The notes under the pieces: generated by a model
What the model was told of the DNA's origin: nothing
Database searches by the model: none
What the model saw: only the letters and a program-made list of their open reading frames with translations
Program-made: the position numbers and the translations under genes
Source: Gamarada debralockiae
Taxonomy: Eukaryota > Ascomycota > Leotiomycetes > Helotiales > Hyphodiscaceae
Assembly: GCA_002803225.1 (NCBI GenBank)
Contig: NXFV01001802.1
Location: forward strand, 40,296-104,295
Length of the DNA: 64,000 bases
Reading direction: 5' to 3'
In this document: positions 22,400-34,341 of the stretch, one piece after another
How positions within the stretch are numbered: the stretch's first letter is position 1
Layout of the letters: every line of letters begins with the position of its first letter

Positions 22400-23275
22400 A
22401 AGGTTTACTCCCTCTTTCCTTTCTATCTCCAGGCAACAATGTGATCGTGATAGGTCTCTTCCTTCAATGTCCATACACGTCTCCTCCCTCTTACTCCATC
22501 TAACTGGGCACTTGTGCTGTCTAAAAATATCACATACTTCTAGTCCTCTAAGGTCATCTATTTATGCTTTAAATACCACTTCAAAGGAGCGGCCATTTGC
22601 TCCTTTGTAAGCCCTGGCTTAATAGTCCTCTTATAAACACTATATCCTTCTGCTTTCAAAGTCCGATAAACAGTACTCGCCTAGACCGGTACAACCCTTT
22701 AGTATGAGACACTTCAGCTGCAATTCGGGCACATGATCACTGCCGGGTTGTGGTGTTTCTAGTGACCACTTCCACTGTCTTCTTCACAACTTCAGGGCCA
22801 ATTGCAAGCCTCCCTGTTCAAGTAGCGTCATCCACATGCTATGTTTTAAAAATACCGTCTAGAGTCTATCCACGTGATAATGCCTTAGCTTCAAGGTTAC
22901 TTAAAGAATTATAAGGGATGCTAGTCTTTTGAGTAACCTTCCAAGCTGGCATATCATTTACCTATAAGTCAAGGCCATAATTCTAGCCCCAACTAAGTAG
23001 TTGCTTTTTGGCTTCTTTAGGCTAGTGGAGGATGCACGTGATGAGGGGCCAGATACTGGGAGTTCGGGTTTAGGGGAAGGTGCTCTAGCTCGTGGGATCC
23101 ATTTGGAAGAAGAAAAGTCTCGATAAGGAGAATGAGACGTTGAACTAGGCTCAAAAAGATCAGGGCCATCGTCATCAGAATTAAAATAATGATTAGAGTC
23201 TATATAATAAAACTCTTCTGTATCTCGATAATTATAATTACGTAAAATCGTCTCAAAATCCATAGCTAAAAGCAT
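22400..23275 (-). pseudogene. RIP-decayed Tc1/mariner transposase remnant
   Basis: Read on the minus strand, the segment follows the layout of fungal Tc1-like transposases. A disordered acidic N-terminus (23275 to about 22980) is followed by ARIMALTYR, then a helix-turn-helix region (DMPAWKVTQKTSIPYN), then SCARIAAEVS near 22750. After a frame change come TVYRTLKAEGYSVYKR, KPGLTKEQM and the first part of the DDE domain: TLED, VIFLDSTSAQL and GVRGRRRVW near 22470. Family members read W at the TAG/TGA positions and DET where this has DST. At least five stops and two frameshifts are present, mostly TGG to TAG/TGA or CGA to TGA, as RIP produces. Similarity stops near 22400, so the 3' half including the later catalytic acids is missing. 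Confidence 0.8.
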
Positions 23276-23802
23276 ATGGAAAAGGCTAAAATAAAGCTAA
23301 AGAAAGAGGGTATAGAGGGCTTTAAAGAGTGTAAATGCCTTCATAATATAGGTGTCCTAAGCCGGAGGAGAGGTCAAGAAAGAGGTGTGATATGATCCCC
23401 TTTTGCAGCTCGCTTAAAAACACCTTGTAACTATATTTTGACAGAAGTTGGGTGGCGAATTGATAGCTACTAAAGCCCATTTCATGTGCTTTCCAGTAGA
23501 GCTGCTCCGGAAGCAAGATACTTGTTCGACGTAGCCAATCCCTCCAGACAGATATCGATCAATGATCCGAACAGGATGATAGTTCATTTCTCTTGAATCA
23601 TCGTTTTTATAGGTAGTCTCTTGAAGATAGGAATTCCTTCCTTTTGGTGGAGTCGAGGATAATCCACTCAGATCTGGTTTAATTTTCATGCACATCAAGA
23701 CTAATACCTTGGGCACCGTTGATGCCCCTATTTGCCTGACCACCAGCGGCAACAACATTGTAGCATGCCCGTCCCTCCCCCCCTCCCCTCCCATCACCCC
23801 CA

Positions 23803-23872
23803 AAATTTTTTTTTTTTTTAAAAAAAAATTTATTTTAAAAATTAAATATTATATATATATTAAAATATTCTT
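23803..23872. repeat. Poly-T/A low-complexity tract
   Basis: A run of T, then A, then AT-only sequence of about 70 bases next to the transposase relic. Typical of RIP end products or of an old retroposon tail; it carries no other information. Confidence 0.7.
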
Positions 23873-25647
23873 CTTTACCCTACCGGCGGAATACTGGAAA
23901 TATAGCTAAGTTCCAAGACTGCGGGCCGAGGTCTTGTCAAGCTGCGGGCCAGTGGACGAGACGTTCACAGGAGCTTCTTGTAGCTCCCTCAAAATCAGTG
24001 AAGTAGGCTGCCCTTCCCTTCCATCCTGCGTGAGAGGGACGTGATGATCTCTATTTGCAGTTCAATATCGGTCATCTCAGCTTTCATAGAGCTCTTGATC
24101 TGGGACTCTATTACTTCCCAGCAAGCCCTTATTCCTGCCTCTTCAACGATCATTATCATCAGTTTTAGATCTGCCTCTGCCTAAACTCCTTGAGGTCCAC
24201 GCATGTTATAAGCAATGGATCTCCAACGGGATATTGTTTGGCGTACTAGGGAGGCGATTTTCGGCTCGAGTCGCTGAAGACCTCTACGAAGATCTGTATT
24301 GAGTTGAACGATTAGCGATCTTTCTTAGTATATTTATGAAGAGTTTCTTATTTCTACTCTGATTTCGAGTCCACTTGGTCGTGTTACCTTTCCTACAAAC
24401 TCGTAGATTCTAACGCTCGGTGTCCTTGTCTCGTGTTGCTAGAGTATCTACCCACTCGAACTTATCGTCAGATCCTCTGTAGGGTAAAGATACAGTTCGA
24501 CGCACGTTAAACTCGATCTCACACCTCTTAAACAAGCTTTGCTAGTCATTTGTTAAACTCTCAATAATCCCATACGCTTTGTCAGAGCGCATTGGCCAAG
24601 GTGAAGAAATACCAGGGAAGGCTTGTTGGAAATCGTCCTTTTCGGCAAGAAAATGCTCGATGCTACATTGGCCCGTAGCCAGATCAAATTTTTCAAACGA
24701 AATATTTCAATAAAGGGTCTCGTTATTATCTGGATACCCGTATTGGACGAGAATTTAATTTTCTATCGGAGACTCGCAGTAGAATATATGTTGCACAGGC
24801 AGAGGTTGCGGTTAGAAATTTTCGATTCTTGAAGAATCCAAATCCGAGTGAACTAGTTAAGATACATGGAAGGCGGCATATCGAATAGTGACTCTCTCTC
24901 GTGTGCTTGGTCCAATGAAGTAGTCTGAATTGGTTTATCCATTATGAGTGTTTAAATTATATATTGATATTTGAAATCGATGTTTTAAAGCCATTTTCTA
25001 TCATGGACCTCCAAATTATCACCAAATCCATAACTTAAATTCTGAAATGGCATACTCAGCTGGAGCCGCAACTGGCCCAACGAACCTCCTGATATCCCGT
25101 CCGCGGGCATAAATTCCGCATCTTCTAGAAGATCTCCCCTTTTTCCAAAATTCGAGTTCAGCGGGGCTGAGAAACATGGCTCAGACTGTAGGGCTACCAA
25201 CCTCAGCGCCCGAGCTAAGGATTGTAGATTATAGGACTAAGTTGAAGAATCGTAGTTCACGACTCTCTGTGGTGAATTGTTGAGTGCATCGCTTCATGCC
25301 AATCATACGGCACTGTTGCGTTCACATATCTCACACAAATCTGCAACCAGTTGCGTACTCGAGCCGGGAGCTTCAACCAGGACAGTATGTGCAGGTGTTC
25401 GGACAGAAGTTGGCCGGCAACAGCCAGAGGGAATGCCTTTACTTATAGTGCTTGGAGAACAGATTTTCACAGCGCTTTCGAAACACGGTGGTTGGGACCG
25501 GGCAGGCCGTCTTGCGCGTCGAGGTATCTTCGTAGGCATAGTAGTTCCGCGTGGCAAAATAGCCCGCCAATAATGATGCCCGGAGGGTGAAATTGTAGCC
25601 CAAATTCAATTCACATACCGCAGTTCCTTCACCCTACTCTCTCGATA

Positions 25648-27380
25648 TTACCATGAAATGGCCTTTGACCTTATTTGGACCTCGTTAGATAATGACGAAG
25701 TCCGCTGCCGACAAGTCAATGTTGCGGTGCGCTTCTGCAAATCACTCTTCCACATCACACCCTCGATTCTAGCCCAACCGGGGACATGTCCATCTTCAAG
25801 GAAGTCTTCTTCAACCTGCATAGCCCATTGGACCATTCGTCCAGCAAAAAAGGAATCCCAGATCCCTTCTCTCCATGGTGAAGAGAGAAGTAAGGAAATC
25901 GTCCTACGTCGAATGGATTTATTGCGGCACTTCAAGCCTGTCAAGTAAAGCGGAATTATAATGCCCGTGTCAAAAGAGAAGTTTGTTTTTTTGGACAAGG
26001 CAGGGTGGCCCATGGCATTCACGACCTCCTCTGAAATGTCGACAATATCACTGAACACGTCGTCGTAGGGATCGTATACTGTTTCCTCAGGACTTGCCGA
26101 TATAGACATTACTGAAAGAGATACGTAAACGATCAACAGCTGTACTTTTGAGGCACGTGACTTTGACCACTCGAATGCCGCAATATTCGTATACGATTTC
26201 GACAATGGCTCAAAAGCTTCGAACCATTGAAGTGTATTGGCAACGAGGTTTTCTTGCTCTATGGCGAATTGAAAGTCTCTTGCCCTTTCTTCCTTTGTAG
26301 GGAGCATACCAGGGTAATCTGATCTGGATTTGGGAACATATTTGGAGAGAAAGTACGAAGAGCGTCGAGTCAGGTTTCGGTGATATATGAATGCTTCCCG
26401 GAACGAGGTGAATACTGCTGGCATTGGCTCTGACTCGTCCAGCCGTCTGCTTCGGTTTTCCAGGATCTCGCCGGTCTCAGGAGCCTTTTTCTCAGCGAAG
26501 AAGACAATCTGAATGGCAAGCTGAGAAAAAATCTGGATCAATTGTTCTTCCACGAGTGACGGTGGCGCTGGTGATACCAACTCCAGTAGATCCCTCACAG
26601 GAGTGTCATTTCTAGATTTCCACGCTTGAATAAGTCCAATCGCTGTCTGAATCTGCTGAGCCGCTAATTGCGGACATCCATTCCATGCCTCAAAACACAG
26701 TATGACGAGACATGTCAATAGAGTGATTCTTAGGTCCATCGTTCTATTCGAGGTCGCAATCCTCATTTGCTTGATTGCTTTGGCATATTGTCTCAAAGCA
26801 TTCTGGTGATGTTCATTCGGAGACTTTGCAGAAGTATCAAAAGACAACTTGTCAAAGTCTCGTGCAGTCTCAGAGGTCTTGCCCAATGCTCCTATCGCAA
26901 CAACAGCATGGCGAATAGAAGGCTCCGACTCGCAAGCCTGGAGTAAGATCTCGCGCACTACCTCCGTTTCGAAGCTTGGAAGAATCTCATAGGCGGTCTT
27001 GGAGCAAAAGAAATCAAAATATCGATGCTCTTGGTCGCTCCTAAACCTCGAATTGGATGGTTCGGTCAATAAAGGCTGAGCTATTCCCAATTTTGGGATT
27101 ATTGGACGGGCCTTGGTGGCAGAGATTGAGAGCTCTGCTGGTGGCTTCGGGTAGCCATCACACTTGACTCCAAACTTGATACAGCGTAAACAAAATGGCT
27201 TCTCCTCCCCACACTTCACTTTCCGGATCCTAGAGCAGCCAATTAGCTCTCCGATGTTGTATACGGAACTAGGAACATGAGTACGTCAACTCACTTGCAT
27301 GTCAGGCACCCTGTTTTGACCTTGGCAGTAGATCTTCGCTCTCTACGGGTCGTAGAAACAAATCTTGGACGTGGTCTCAT
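25648..27380 (-). CDS. Zn2Cys6 transcription factor
   Basis: Two exons: 27380-27295 and 27229-25648, 555 residues. The intron splits the zinc cluster after TGCLTCK. The cluster is complete and canonical: Cys25, 28, 35, 42, 45 and 52 in CX2CX6CX6CX2CX6C, with basic residues IRKVK between the second and third cysteines. It is preceded by a basic N-terminal arm. Residues from about 90 form the helical domain seen in many regulators of the fungal_trans_2 type, with REILLQACESEPSIRHAVVAIGAL as the marker and ALRQYAKAIKQM shortly after. Such proteins bind CGG-containing sites and usually regulate nearby metabolic genes. No intact enzyme gene is adjacent: the neighbours are an oxidoreductase fragment and repeats. 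Confidence 0.92.
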
Positions 27381-28113
27381 TGTTGATTACACTTGAGGAT
27401 GAGGGGAACGTTATCGAAATTCGCCCGGGCTCAAATTCGCCAACGGTCAGAATGATATACGTCGCGATACATGATCTGCAGTACCTGCCGTGAATCCTAA
27501 CTGCTTCTGCTTTTAGTGACAGGGGTCCGGTGATGTGATTGGCCAGCTCGTACTCATCGTAATACCGGCGAATGAGAGTTTAGAAATCTGACAGGATGGG
27601 CTGCGGGTGCATCCAAGGCTGCCGCGCCCTAACTAATAGCCGGGCGCTAAATCACTCCTTTTAAGGCCTCCGGCTGAAAGTCGGCGAAAGCGGGTTGTCA
27701 CGCTATTCAAGCACCAAACGAAGCATGACAAATTTGCTTTCGCCGACTGTAAGGAAGGGCCACTACAGGAGTGATTTAGTCCGACTATTAAAACTAAACC
27801 AGAGAAGATGAGATTAGAGTCGGTGGTAGTCCGTTCTTAAACCCGTCACCAAAGTCAACCCCGGCACGTGTATTAGGGTCTTTACTCTGGGACGTGTCCA
27901 CACCTCGGGAATAGTCATCACTTCTACTGTGATCCATTACATGAATGCCTACGCTGCCTTGCTCCTACCTCAACTAGGGTCTCAGCTAACATCTAATCGG
28001 GCACAGCCCACTTGTTGATAGCACTATCTGGATTGTACGGAGAAAGGTGCTGGGAGGTACGTATTCGTTGCGGTACAACTTGTAGTATTACCTAGAGACG
28101 GGGAGATAGGGCG
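27381..28113. other. Intergenic region with a foldback element
   Basis: About 730 bases upstream of the Zn2Cys6 gene. Apart from the MITE-like element (27647-27779) I see no gene or RNA. Confidence 0.5.
27647..27779. mobile_element. MITE-like foldback element
   Basis: A 133-bp segment whose two ends are inverted copies of each other. CTAAATCACTCCT at the left matches AGGAGTGATTTAG at the right perfectly for 13 bases. A second perfect block (AGTCGGCGAAAGC and GCTTTCGCCGACT) lies inside, with an imperfect match between and beyond, so each arm is about 55 bases around a small loop. The ends can be read as flanked by TA. It encodes nothing. Small size, long terminal inverted repeats and gene-free position fit a miniature inverted-repeat transposable element, perhaps mobilised by a Tc1/mariner relative. 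No second copy occurs in this window. Confidence 0.7.
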
Positions 28114-28543
28114 TTGATCCATGGCGTCTCGAGGACAAACTCAAACTTGAGCGTTGAGATTCTACGCTGTTGTGTAACTTTTGACGATAGCTCGTACAAC
28201 GCAGAGATTTTAGACGATGCGCTGGAAAAAAGGGACCAAATCTTTTGTGAAACGGACAAGCATATGAGTAAAGGGAAATTGCATGGAGAGGGATTGGATC
28301 ATGCTTGGACAGGCATCATTGGCATGATGGGAGATTCTATTCCTTTCGTCGGTCAGGTGGAGGGATTGAAAGGGCAATATAAGTGTGCTGGATTTCGTGG
28401 ACATGGAATGGCAAGGATCTTTATGCGCGGCCGTGGCTAAGTTGGCGGCGGAAAGGATGGGGTGCCACTGGACTTCCGGAGTGCTTTCAGATGACCGAAG
28501 AAAGGCTGCAGAGGATGAAAAGTACAAAGTGGTGGGCCCATAG
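28114..28543 (+). pseudogene. C-terminal fragment of an FAD-dependent oxidoreductase
   Basis: The plus-strand frame contains DHAWTGIIGMMGDSIPFVG and, further on, CAGFRGHGMARIF. These are the signature of the C-terminal FAD-contact region of DAO-family oxidoreductases (PF01266), where the Gly-His-Gly-Met segment closes over the flavin. At about 28437 the frame stops after GRG; the continuation (VAKLAAERMG) lies in the next frame, so one base has been lost or gained. No N-terminal FAD-binding GxGxxG is found upstream, so only about the last third remains. It is unrelated at the residue level to the amine oxidase at 39.7 kb beyond the shared fold. Confidence 0.7.
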
Positions 28544-28856
28544 CAAGGTTCGGAGCGACAAGAACCGCCTCCTGGAGGCGATAGCCGACATATGTTACGG
28601 AGAGAGCGTACTATTCCCCGAGGCTTCAGTCAAAGCGATTGCATTCATCCTATAATTCTAAAGGAACCCATTCATTCAATACAAATAGAAAAGACAAGCC
28701 ATCGATGCAACCAGCAACCCTTCCCATGCATGCAACGAACCCAAAAACAAGCAAACACCAGCCCAAGAGCCAAAGCAACCAGTCATGAACACATATCTAC
28801 ATGCGGCTTTCATCAACATCTCCTCCCACACACTGAGAGTTTCCATTCTACCTCCC

Positions 28857-31553
28857 TCAACCAACAACAGCCTTCATACTCAAACTCTCCAAGAACCCCG
28901 CTAAATCCTCTTTCTTAACCTCCACAACACAATGTTCAAAACTATCAATCCTAACTCTTGCATTCGTCTCCTCCACAACCTCCTGGAACGCATTTCCGAA
29001 TTTATTCCTCCCAAAGCCCTTCACTTGTTCCTTCTCATCGTCCTCATCATCCTCTTCGTCAGATGAAGAATCAGAAGCTTCGGACTCCGTTTCATCTTCT
29101 TCCTCTCCATCTTCACCAGCAGCAGCTCTCCTAGCCTCCCTCTTCTGCTCCTTGATCAACTCTTTGTTCTTCCGCTTCTGCTCTTTAGCCTTGGCCTTAG
29201 CTTCCCGCTTCTCCTTCTTCTCCTTCGCCGCCCCACGATCTCCAAATCCCATACTTCCACCGCCACCACCACCCGTTCCAACAACCACGTAAACACCACG
29301 ATTTTCATTCAGTCCCGCTACAACTAACGGAGTTCCGCGACCACCATGACCAAGCTTGCCTTTACTTTCTCGTTCCTGCTCAGCGATAGCTTCGCCGATC
29401 CAGAGTGCGAGTTTGGTTAAGGCAGCAGGATGCGTGAAGAGCGCGACGTCTGGGCCGTCTTTCACGACGCACATTCGGAAGGCGCGGAGGTGGCGCAGTT
29501 GTCGCTTTTCGATTATCGAGGTGCCAGTGCGGAGGATGGCGCGGTGGAGGTGTTGGGCTGTTGGGAGAGCGGCTTTGAGGTCCTCGATGCTATTCATTCT
29601 GTTAGCTAGCTCAAACATCAAATCTAGGAAAATCAAATACCTTTCAAGAGCATCATAAGCAGCCCAAAATCGTCCCACCCACTCCTCGCCTTCCAAAGTC
29701 CCATCTTCATCCGTCGTTTCTCTCGCCTCTCTGCGATCGAACCCGCCGTTCTCGAGGGCTGAGACGGCTTTCTTGCCAACTTCCAGGATAGCTCCAACCA
29801 CTACGCCGACATCTTGGGCGCTGAGAGTGGCTCGCCAGCCCCAGCTGCGGACGAATCCCCAGCCTTCTTTTGTTCCGCCTCGGTCTTTGCCATCGGTGTC
29901 TGCTGCGGGCACTAACTCATCGAGCCCATACATCTCAGAGTATTTCAATAGCTTCGATCGAAGGCCGCGTTTCACCTCCATATCCATGTGCGTGTAACTT
30001 TGCTTGCATTGTACCAGACTAATACCCATTTTTGCGAGAAGTTTGTTGAGTCTCTTCCGCCCTGCATCAGACCAGATGTGTAGTCGTGCAGACAGGTATG
30101 GAGAGTGAAGCATGCTGTCGTACAGGCTCCAATGTCTGATTAGGAGGAACTTGGGTTCGGGCGATAATCGGATGCTGGTGTCTGTTGGACTTCGTGCTGT
30201 CGTAGGGATGATGCCGCTATTTTCCGGTAACAGGTTGCGATTGGAGCTGTAGTTGGAGTCGGAAAGCTCAGGGGGGTTCAGGCGCCGTACTTCATCGCGC
30301 AATAGTTGTCGTATTCGTGATCCTCGCGTTCCTAGCCAGCCGTTGGGTGACGCGGATGTCTTTTGCGTGGATATTGCTACGCCTACTGATGATCGACCGT
30401 AGAGTTCCATTGATGTGACGCCCACAATTGTCATCCATAATAGGTCATTGTCTTCTCGACCCAGTTCAGAAGCCAAGGAGTACATCATGGATGATATTGG
30501 TTCCGAGTATGATGCTCCCAGGGAGTAATATGCTTGCAGTACGGACTCATTCTTTCGACGCAGCTTCAGTAGACGCCGCCGTAACGTTCGTGCAGAAGGT
30601 TGCCTAGGAGGTTGTGCTGGAGTTGGAGAAACAGATCGGGATACGCTGGAAGCAATCCCAGAAGGTCCACTCAGTGACATGAGGCCGCGTTTGGGTGGAC
30701 GTGAAGGAGAATCTGGGATTGGGCTCGACTGATGTAGATGTTAGCAACCATTCGTAGTACTCAGAATTTAGCCAAGCCATACCGAATTACTTCTCCGCCG
30801 TTGGCGCGGCCTGCCATCATCGTCGCTGCTCTCGTCTTCCTCGTCTCGATCCGACCATGACTTTCTCTTCTGTCCCGGTCGCGAGTTTGTTGGAGCAGAT
30901 TCCTCGTTCTCGCTCTCTGTATCGCTTCCATCACTATCATCGTCGTTGTCTTCCACCTCGGGCATATCCACCAAAGCCAAGTACGCGTCTCGTTCAGCAT
31001 CTAATTCCTCCTCGATATCTCCATCATCGAAGACAATTATGCCTCCCTTCCCCGGCTTGTAGTCTCGCTGTATCATCCCCCCATCAACCCCTGGCTGCTT
31101 CTGATTTATGAGCTCCCCACCCTCCTCAATCTGCGGTAGAGTTGGGATACCGCCAAAAACATTTCCTAAATTCCACGGCCGTCGCGCGTCAACAACCCAG
31201 ACTTCGACACCACCATAACTACTCTCGTCTCCTTCCGCATCAATGCCCAGCAGACCTCCTAGATCCACTAATCCACCGACTCCTAAACACACAACCACCC
31301 CTCCACTTCCACCTTGGCTCTCCATCATCGGTCTGATAACATTTCGCCCCGCCTTCTCTAAGTCGCCATAACCTGCAATTGGCTGGATCTTGTGCGGTAT
31401 GTAGTCGCGTTTGAGCAGTTGGGTAAGGATTCGACAGCCGCAAAGCGCATCGGGTTCGAGGGCGACGAGGATCAGGATCGGTGGGGAGAGAGGGTGGTGG
31501 GTTCGTTGGAGGTGGAGGTAGAGTGTTGAGAGGAGAGACCGAGGGAGATACAT
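28857..31553 (-). CDS. CDC45: DNA replication initiation factor CDC45
   Basis: Three exons: 31553-30783, 30728-29641 and 29589-28857, 863 residues. Cdc45 is a component of the CMG replicative helicase with MCM2-7 and GINS. The N-terminus (MYLPRSLLSTLYLHLQ, then LEPDALCGCRIL) matches the RecJ-like fold of the family. It is followed by a long acidic, probably disordered insertion (DDDSDGSDTESENEE). Exon 2 has SASLGREDNDLLW-type and SSPIPDSP elements; exon 3 carries ALPTAQHLHRAILRTG and DVALFTHPAALTKLALWI. The second intron (29640-29590) is 51 nt with a GCTAAC branch point, and is also open in frame; removing it restores AYDALE-SIEDLKAALPTA as in the family. A C-terminal Lys/Glu-rich plus acidic insertion precedes the last segment. 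Confidence 0.95.
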
Positions 31554-34341
31554 CGTTATTGAATGTTTGTCGCGCCGGAAGTCATTCCAAATCCAACGGA
31601 GACGGAGAGGGAGCTTTTGCTATACAATTGCTCGTCTCGTGGTCCGTAAGTCGCGATTTCGCGGGTCCGGTGGACGCGTTTTGGTGATCGCGGTTGACGG
31701 GTTATTGTAGTGTGGTGGACATTATATAGAAATATATGCAACTGGTCGGATGAGGCTTTTTTGGGCGCAGGAAGGAATTCAATCGTTTTTACAATTCAAA
31801 ATAGGTGGAACGTAAGTTTTGGTGGTTCTGCTTTTGGAGTTGTAGTCCCAGTCGCGCTTCCTTTTGGGACGCGACTTGGTCGGCCGCTAAATTTCTGAAG
31901 GCAAGGATCATTTCTGACGTGCCTCTCCACTGCATCACTCTCATGGCGACTTAGGTACTATTAAAAAAGGTTCCCTGCGCCCTTGATCAAAGAGGACTGC
32001 ATTTCCTCTTTTCTCTGTTTCACAATGATGAATGAAGCTTCGTTCCAACGATATGGTCAGGTGGCACTGCGTGCGTACCCAAGGAGCTGAACCTTCCCGT
32101 CGAGGTGTTGACGGCCACCAAGGCTGAGGTCATTTCACTGATAGCTCTGGCGTTTCAACTAGAGAGTACCAAAAATCTTTTCTCCCCAAGTATCAATCAC
32201 GCCGCCAGTATCCCGTGAAACAGGCTCAGGTTATCGACCCGATAGATCCCAGGGCCCAGAGAATCAAGGCCCTCAACTGGGCACGACGCAAAATGTCGCG
32301 AGAGCAAGCCACCGGTATTCCCAATTCCCCTCTCAGGGCTTCGATGAATATGAGATTTGGATCGTCTTCTTCGGGAGTCCTAGGAACGAAGGAATCACGG
32401 GCTCATCGAGGTCTAAGCCCTATTCCACTACCAAGGTCTATCTTCTGAACCAAACTTCTTGGCCTAGCAACTTTGATACTGCTTCTCGAGTCATCCAAGC
32501 CAACCGCATGGTACCACCAAATCTATGCCTTCACTGCTGAGTATTCTAAATCGACTGGGTTGGAAGAATGAGAGGAATGCCAGATGCACGGCCATTAAGT
32601 TATCCGCATTGCAACGATTTGACTAGGCTTCAAGCCTCAGTTGAGACTATGGTTGTAGAATATGCTTCCTGTTGTTGGAAAGTCTGCGGAACTGTGAGAC
32701 CAAGTTCTCATTCTCGAAGGCAAGGAGGACCGGTTCGGAACCCATGGCTTTCCTGCGCTTATGTCTCAAGACGACCAGCATCACAATAACTCTCTTCCTA
32801 TTAAGTGGGACTTAGAACTGATTCGTAGCAGTGATCTCCCTTCAAAGTTTCCAATGGTATCTCTTATTCCTATGGCCTATGCAGGTGTCAAAAACCCCTC
32901 CCTACATAATGAAACGGGCTGATACTCTGACAGCAAACCCCGAAATCAATTACGACTTCGCGACATATAGAAGAAGTGGCCAATTTGAGATGACATCGTT
33001 GCTCAATTATGACTACGCAAGCCTCGAAAAGAAAATGACTTCATATGAGGAAGCAGGTGGGCTGACGGAGGAGGACTACTTTCAAAAATTCAATGTGACC
33101 CAATGCACAGACGATCTATGTTATCAACATTGTCTGAAACGATGCGAAGTCCGTCCTGTCCCTAGCGTATAGTTGGTTTGGACTCTTTATCAAAGGGTAT
33201 TTCCATGTGGATGGTCCTTCCGGACGAAGGCCTTGTCAAACCACGAGTGAGCCCTGTCCTATGGCTATGTCCTCGAAGTGAAGGACGATATAATAGGCTC
33301 TAGTTTAGTCTTGTCCTTCCCTCTCTCGGTTGTCTTCATTAACATCATTAAAATTCGGGAGCCCTCGATCCCCGTGACCGCGCCCGCCAGAACGCGCCCC
33401 ACTAGGCCTCCTAAGGCAAGGCGCCGCCCCCAGACTGCCCCTCCTTCCTGATCAGGCGTTAAAATTTTAAAGGTTATTATATCATAAGCTGACTTCGTCG
33501 GTTCAGGCCGCTGGATTCAGCAGGTTTTTGTCGTTGTTTTACCGGCCTAGACCCGCTGTCAGAAATATTGCCTGAAACATCGGTATCTTCAGTACCGATC
33601 TGACACGACTCTCGGACCCGATGTCTGACCTAATATCTGACCCAATATCTGAAAGCTCTATAGACTCGGCCGGAAGGTACATATATACAAGCTGTATATA
33701 GCTTTATATACAGGCTCAACTAATAATAGAACTCAAGTAAGAATCAAGTCAAGTTCATCTAGAGAATCACTTCCTCGAAGCTTATTACTAGCGTCCACGT
33801 AACCCTACTGCACCTAACCAAGCCTATATTTCTGCACCCGCGCTAAATAGTACAAGTCACGTGCACTTACCAACTCGTAGACGCCATTTCCGAAATCTTA
33901 AAAATAGAACAGGATTGGCTGCTGTACCTTGGCGCCCCCCACTATTCTTAATGTGTTTAGAAGGATGTGTGGTGCAGAGCTTGTGGTATTCCTAGAACCT
34001 AACCCCGCCATCCCCAGCTGCGAGAAGAGGTGGCTGACAACACTAAACCCACCCTCACCTGTAGCTAGCCCCTGCTGCTTTCAGGGCTGGTGCAGCGGCA
34101 GGAACCGCCATAATTTGCTCCTTCACAGCCACTTCCTTGGACTCCGCTTCTTCCTGTTCATAGTGATATATCTTTGGAATGAACAGATCCGCGTCTACTG
34201 TTGTATATCTGGCCTCCCGTCTTCTTCTACCCCTCCCGTCTTAAAGCACGCTAACCTCCGCTACCTACTTCAATTCTCACTATTTACAAATCGTATCTCT
34301 CCCCCTATTTCTTGACTGTTTAGTTCACATATCTCAAGATA
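31554..34341. other. Gene-poor region with coding relics and a possible LTR
   Basis: About 2.8 kb without an intact gene. From about 31900 to 33180 several plus-strand stretches look protein-like but change frame repeatedly, ending in a cysteine-containing segment (TQCTDDLCYQHCLKRCE, near 33100). I could not place it in a family. At 33558-33811 there is LTR-like sequence. From 33820 to 34341 nothing was found except the CT-rich leader of the ankyrin gene. Confidence 0.4.
33558..33811. mobile_element. Possible solo LTR
   Basis: A 254-bp stretch that begins TGTCAGAAATATTG and ends ...CTACTGCA, with clustered TATA-like boxes (ATATATAC, GTATATAG, TTATATAC) around 33678-33715 and a repeated ATATCTGACC motif at about 33630-33655. 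This resembles an LTR promoter region, but I found no target-site duplication and no internal retroelement sequence, so the boundaries are a guess. Confidence 0.3.

Larger units (their letters stand above)
22191..25647. other. Repeat-rich gene-free tract with transposon remains
   Basis: About 3.4 kb holding the Tc1/mariner relic (22400-23275), an AT tract (about 23803-23872) and otherwise sequence full of stops in all frames. The reverse frame at 23414-23803 (129 codons) has no recognisable domain. From 24000 to 24900 there are protein-like fragments on the minus strand, but none I can assign. Confidence 0.45.

Noticed and set aside
23414..23803. Reverse ORF of 129 codons
   Set aside because: Begins in the poly-T/G tract, has no domain and lies within repeat DNA.
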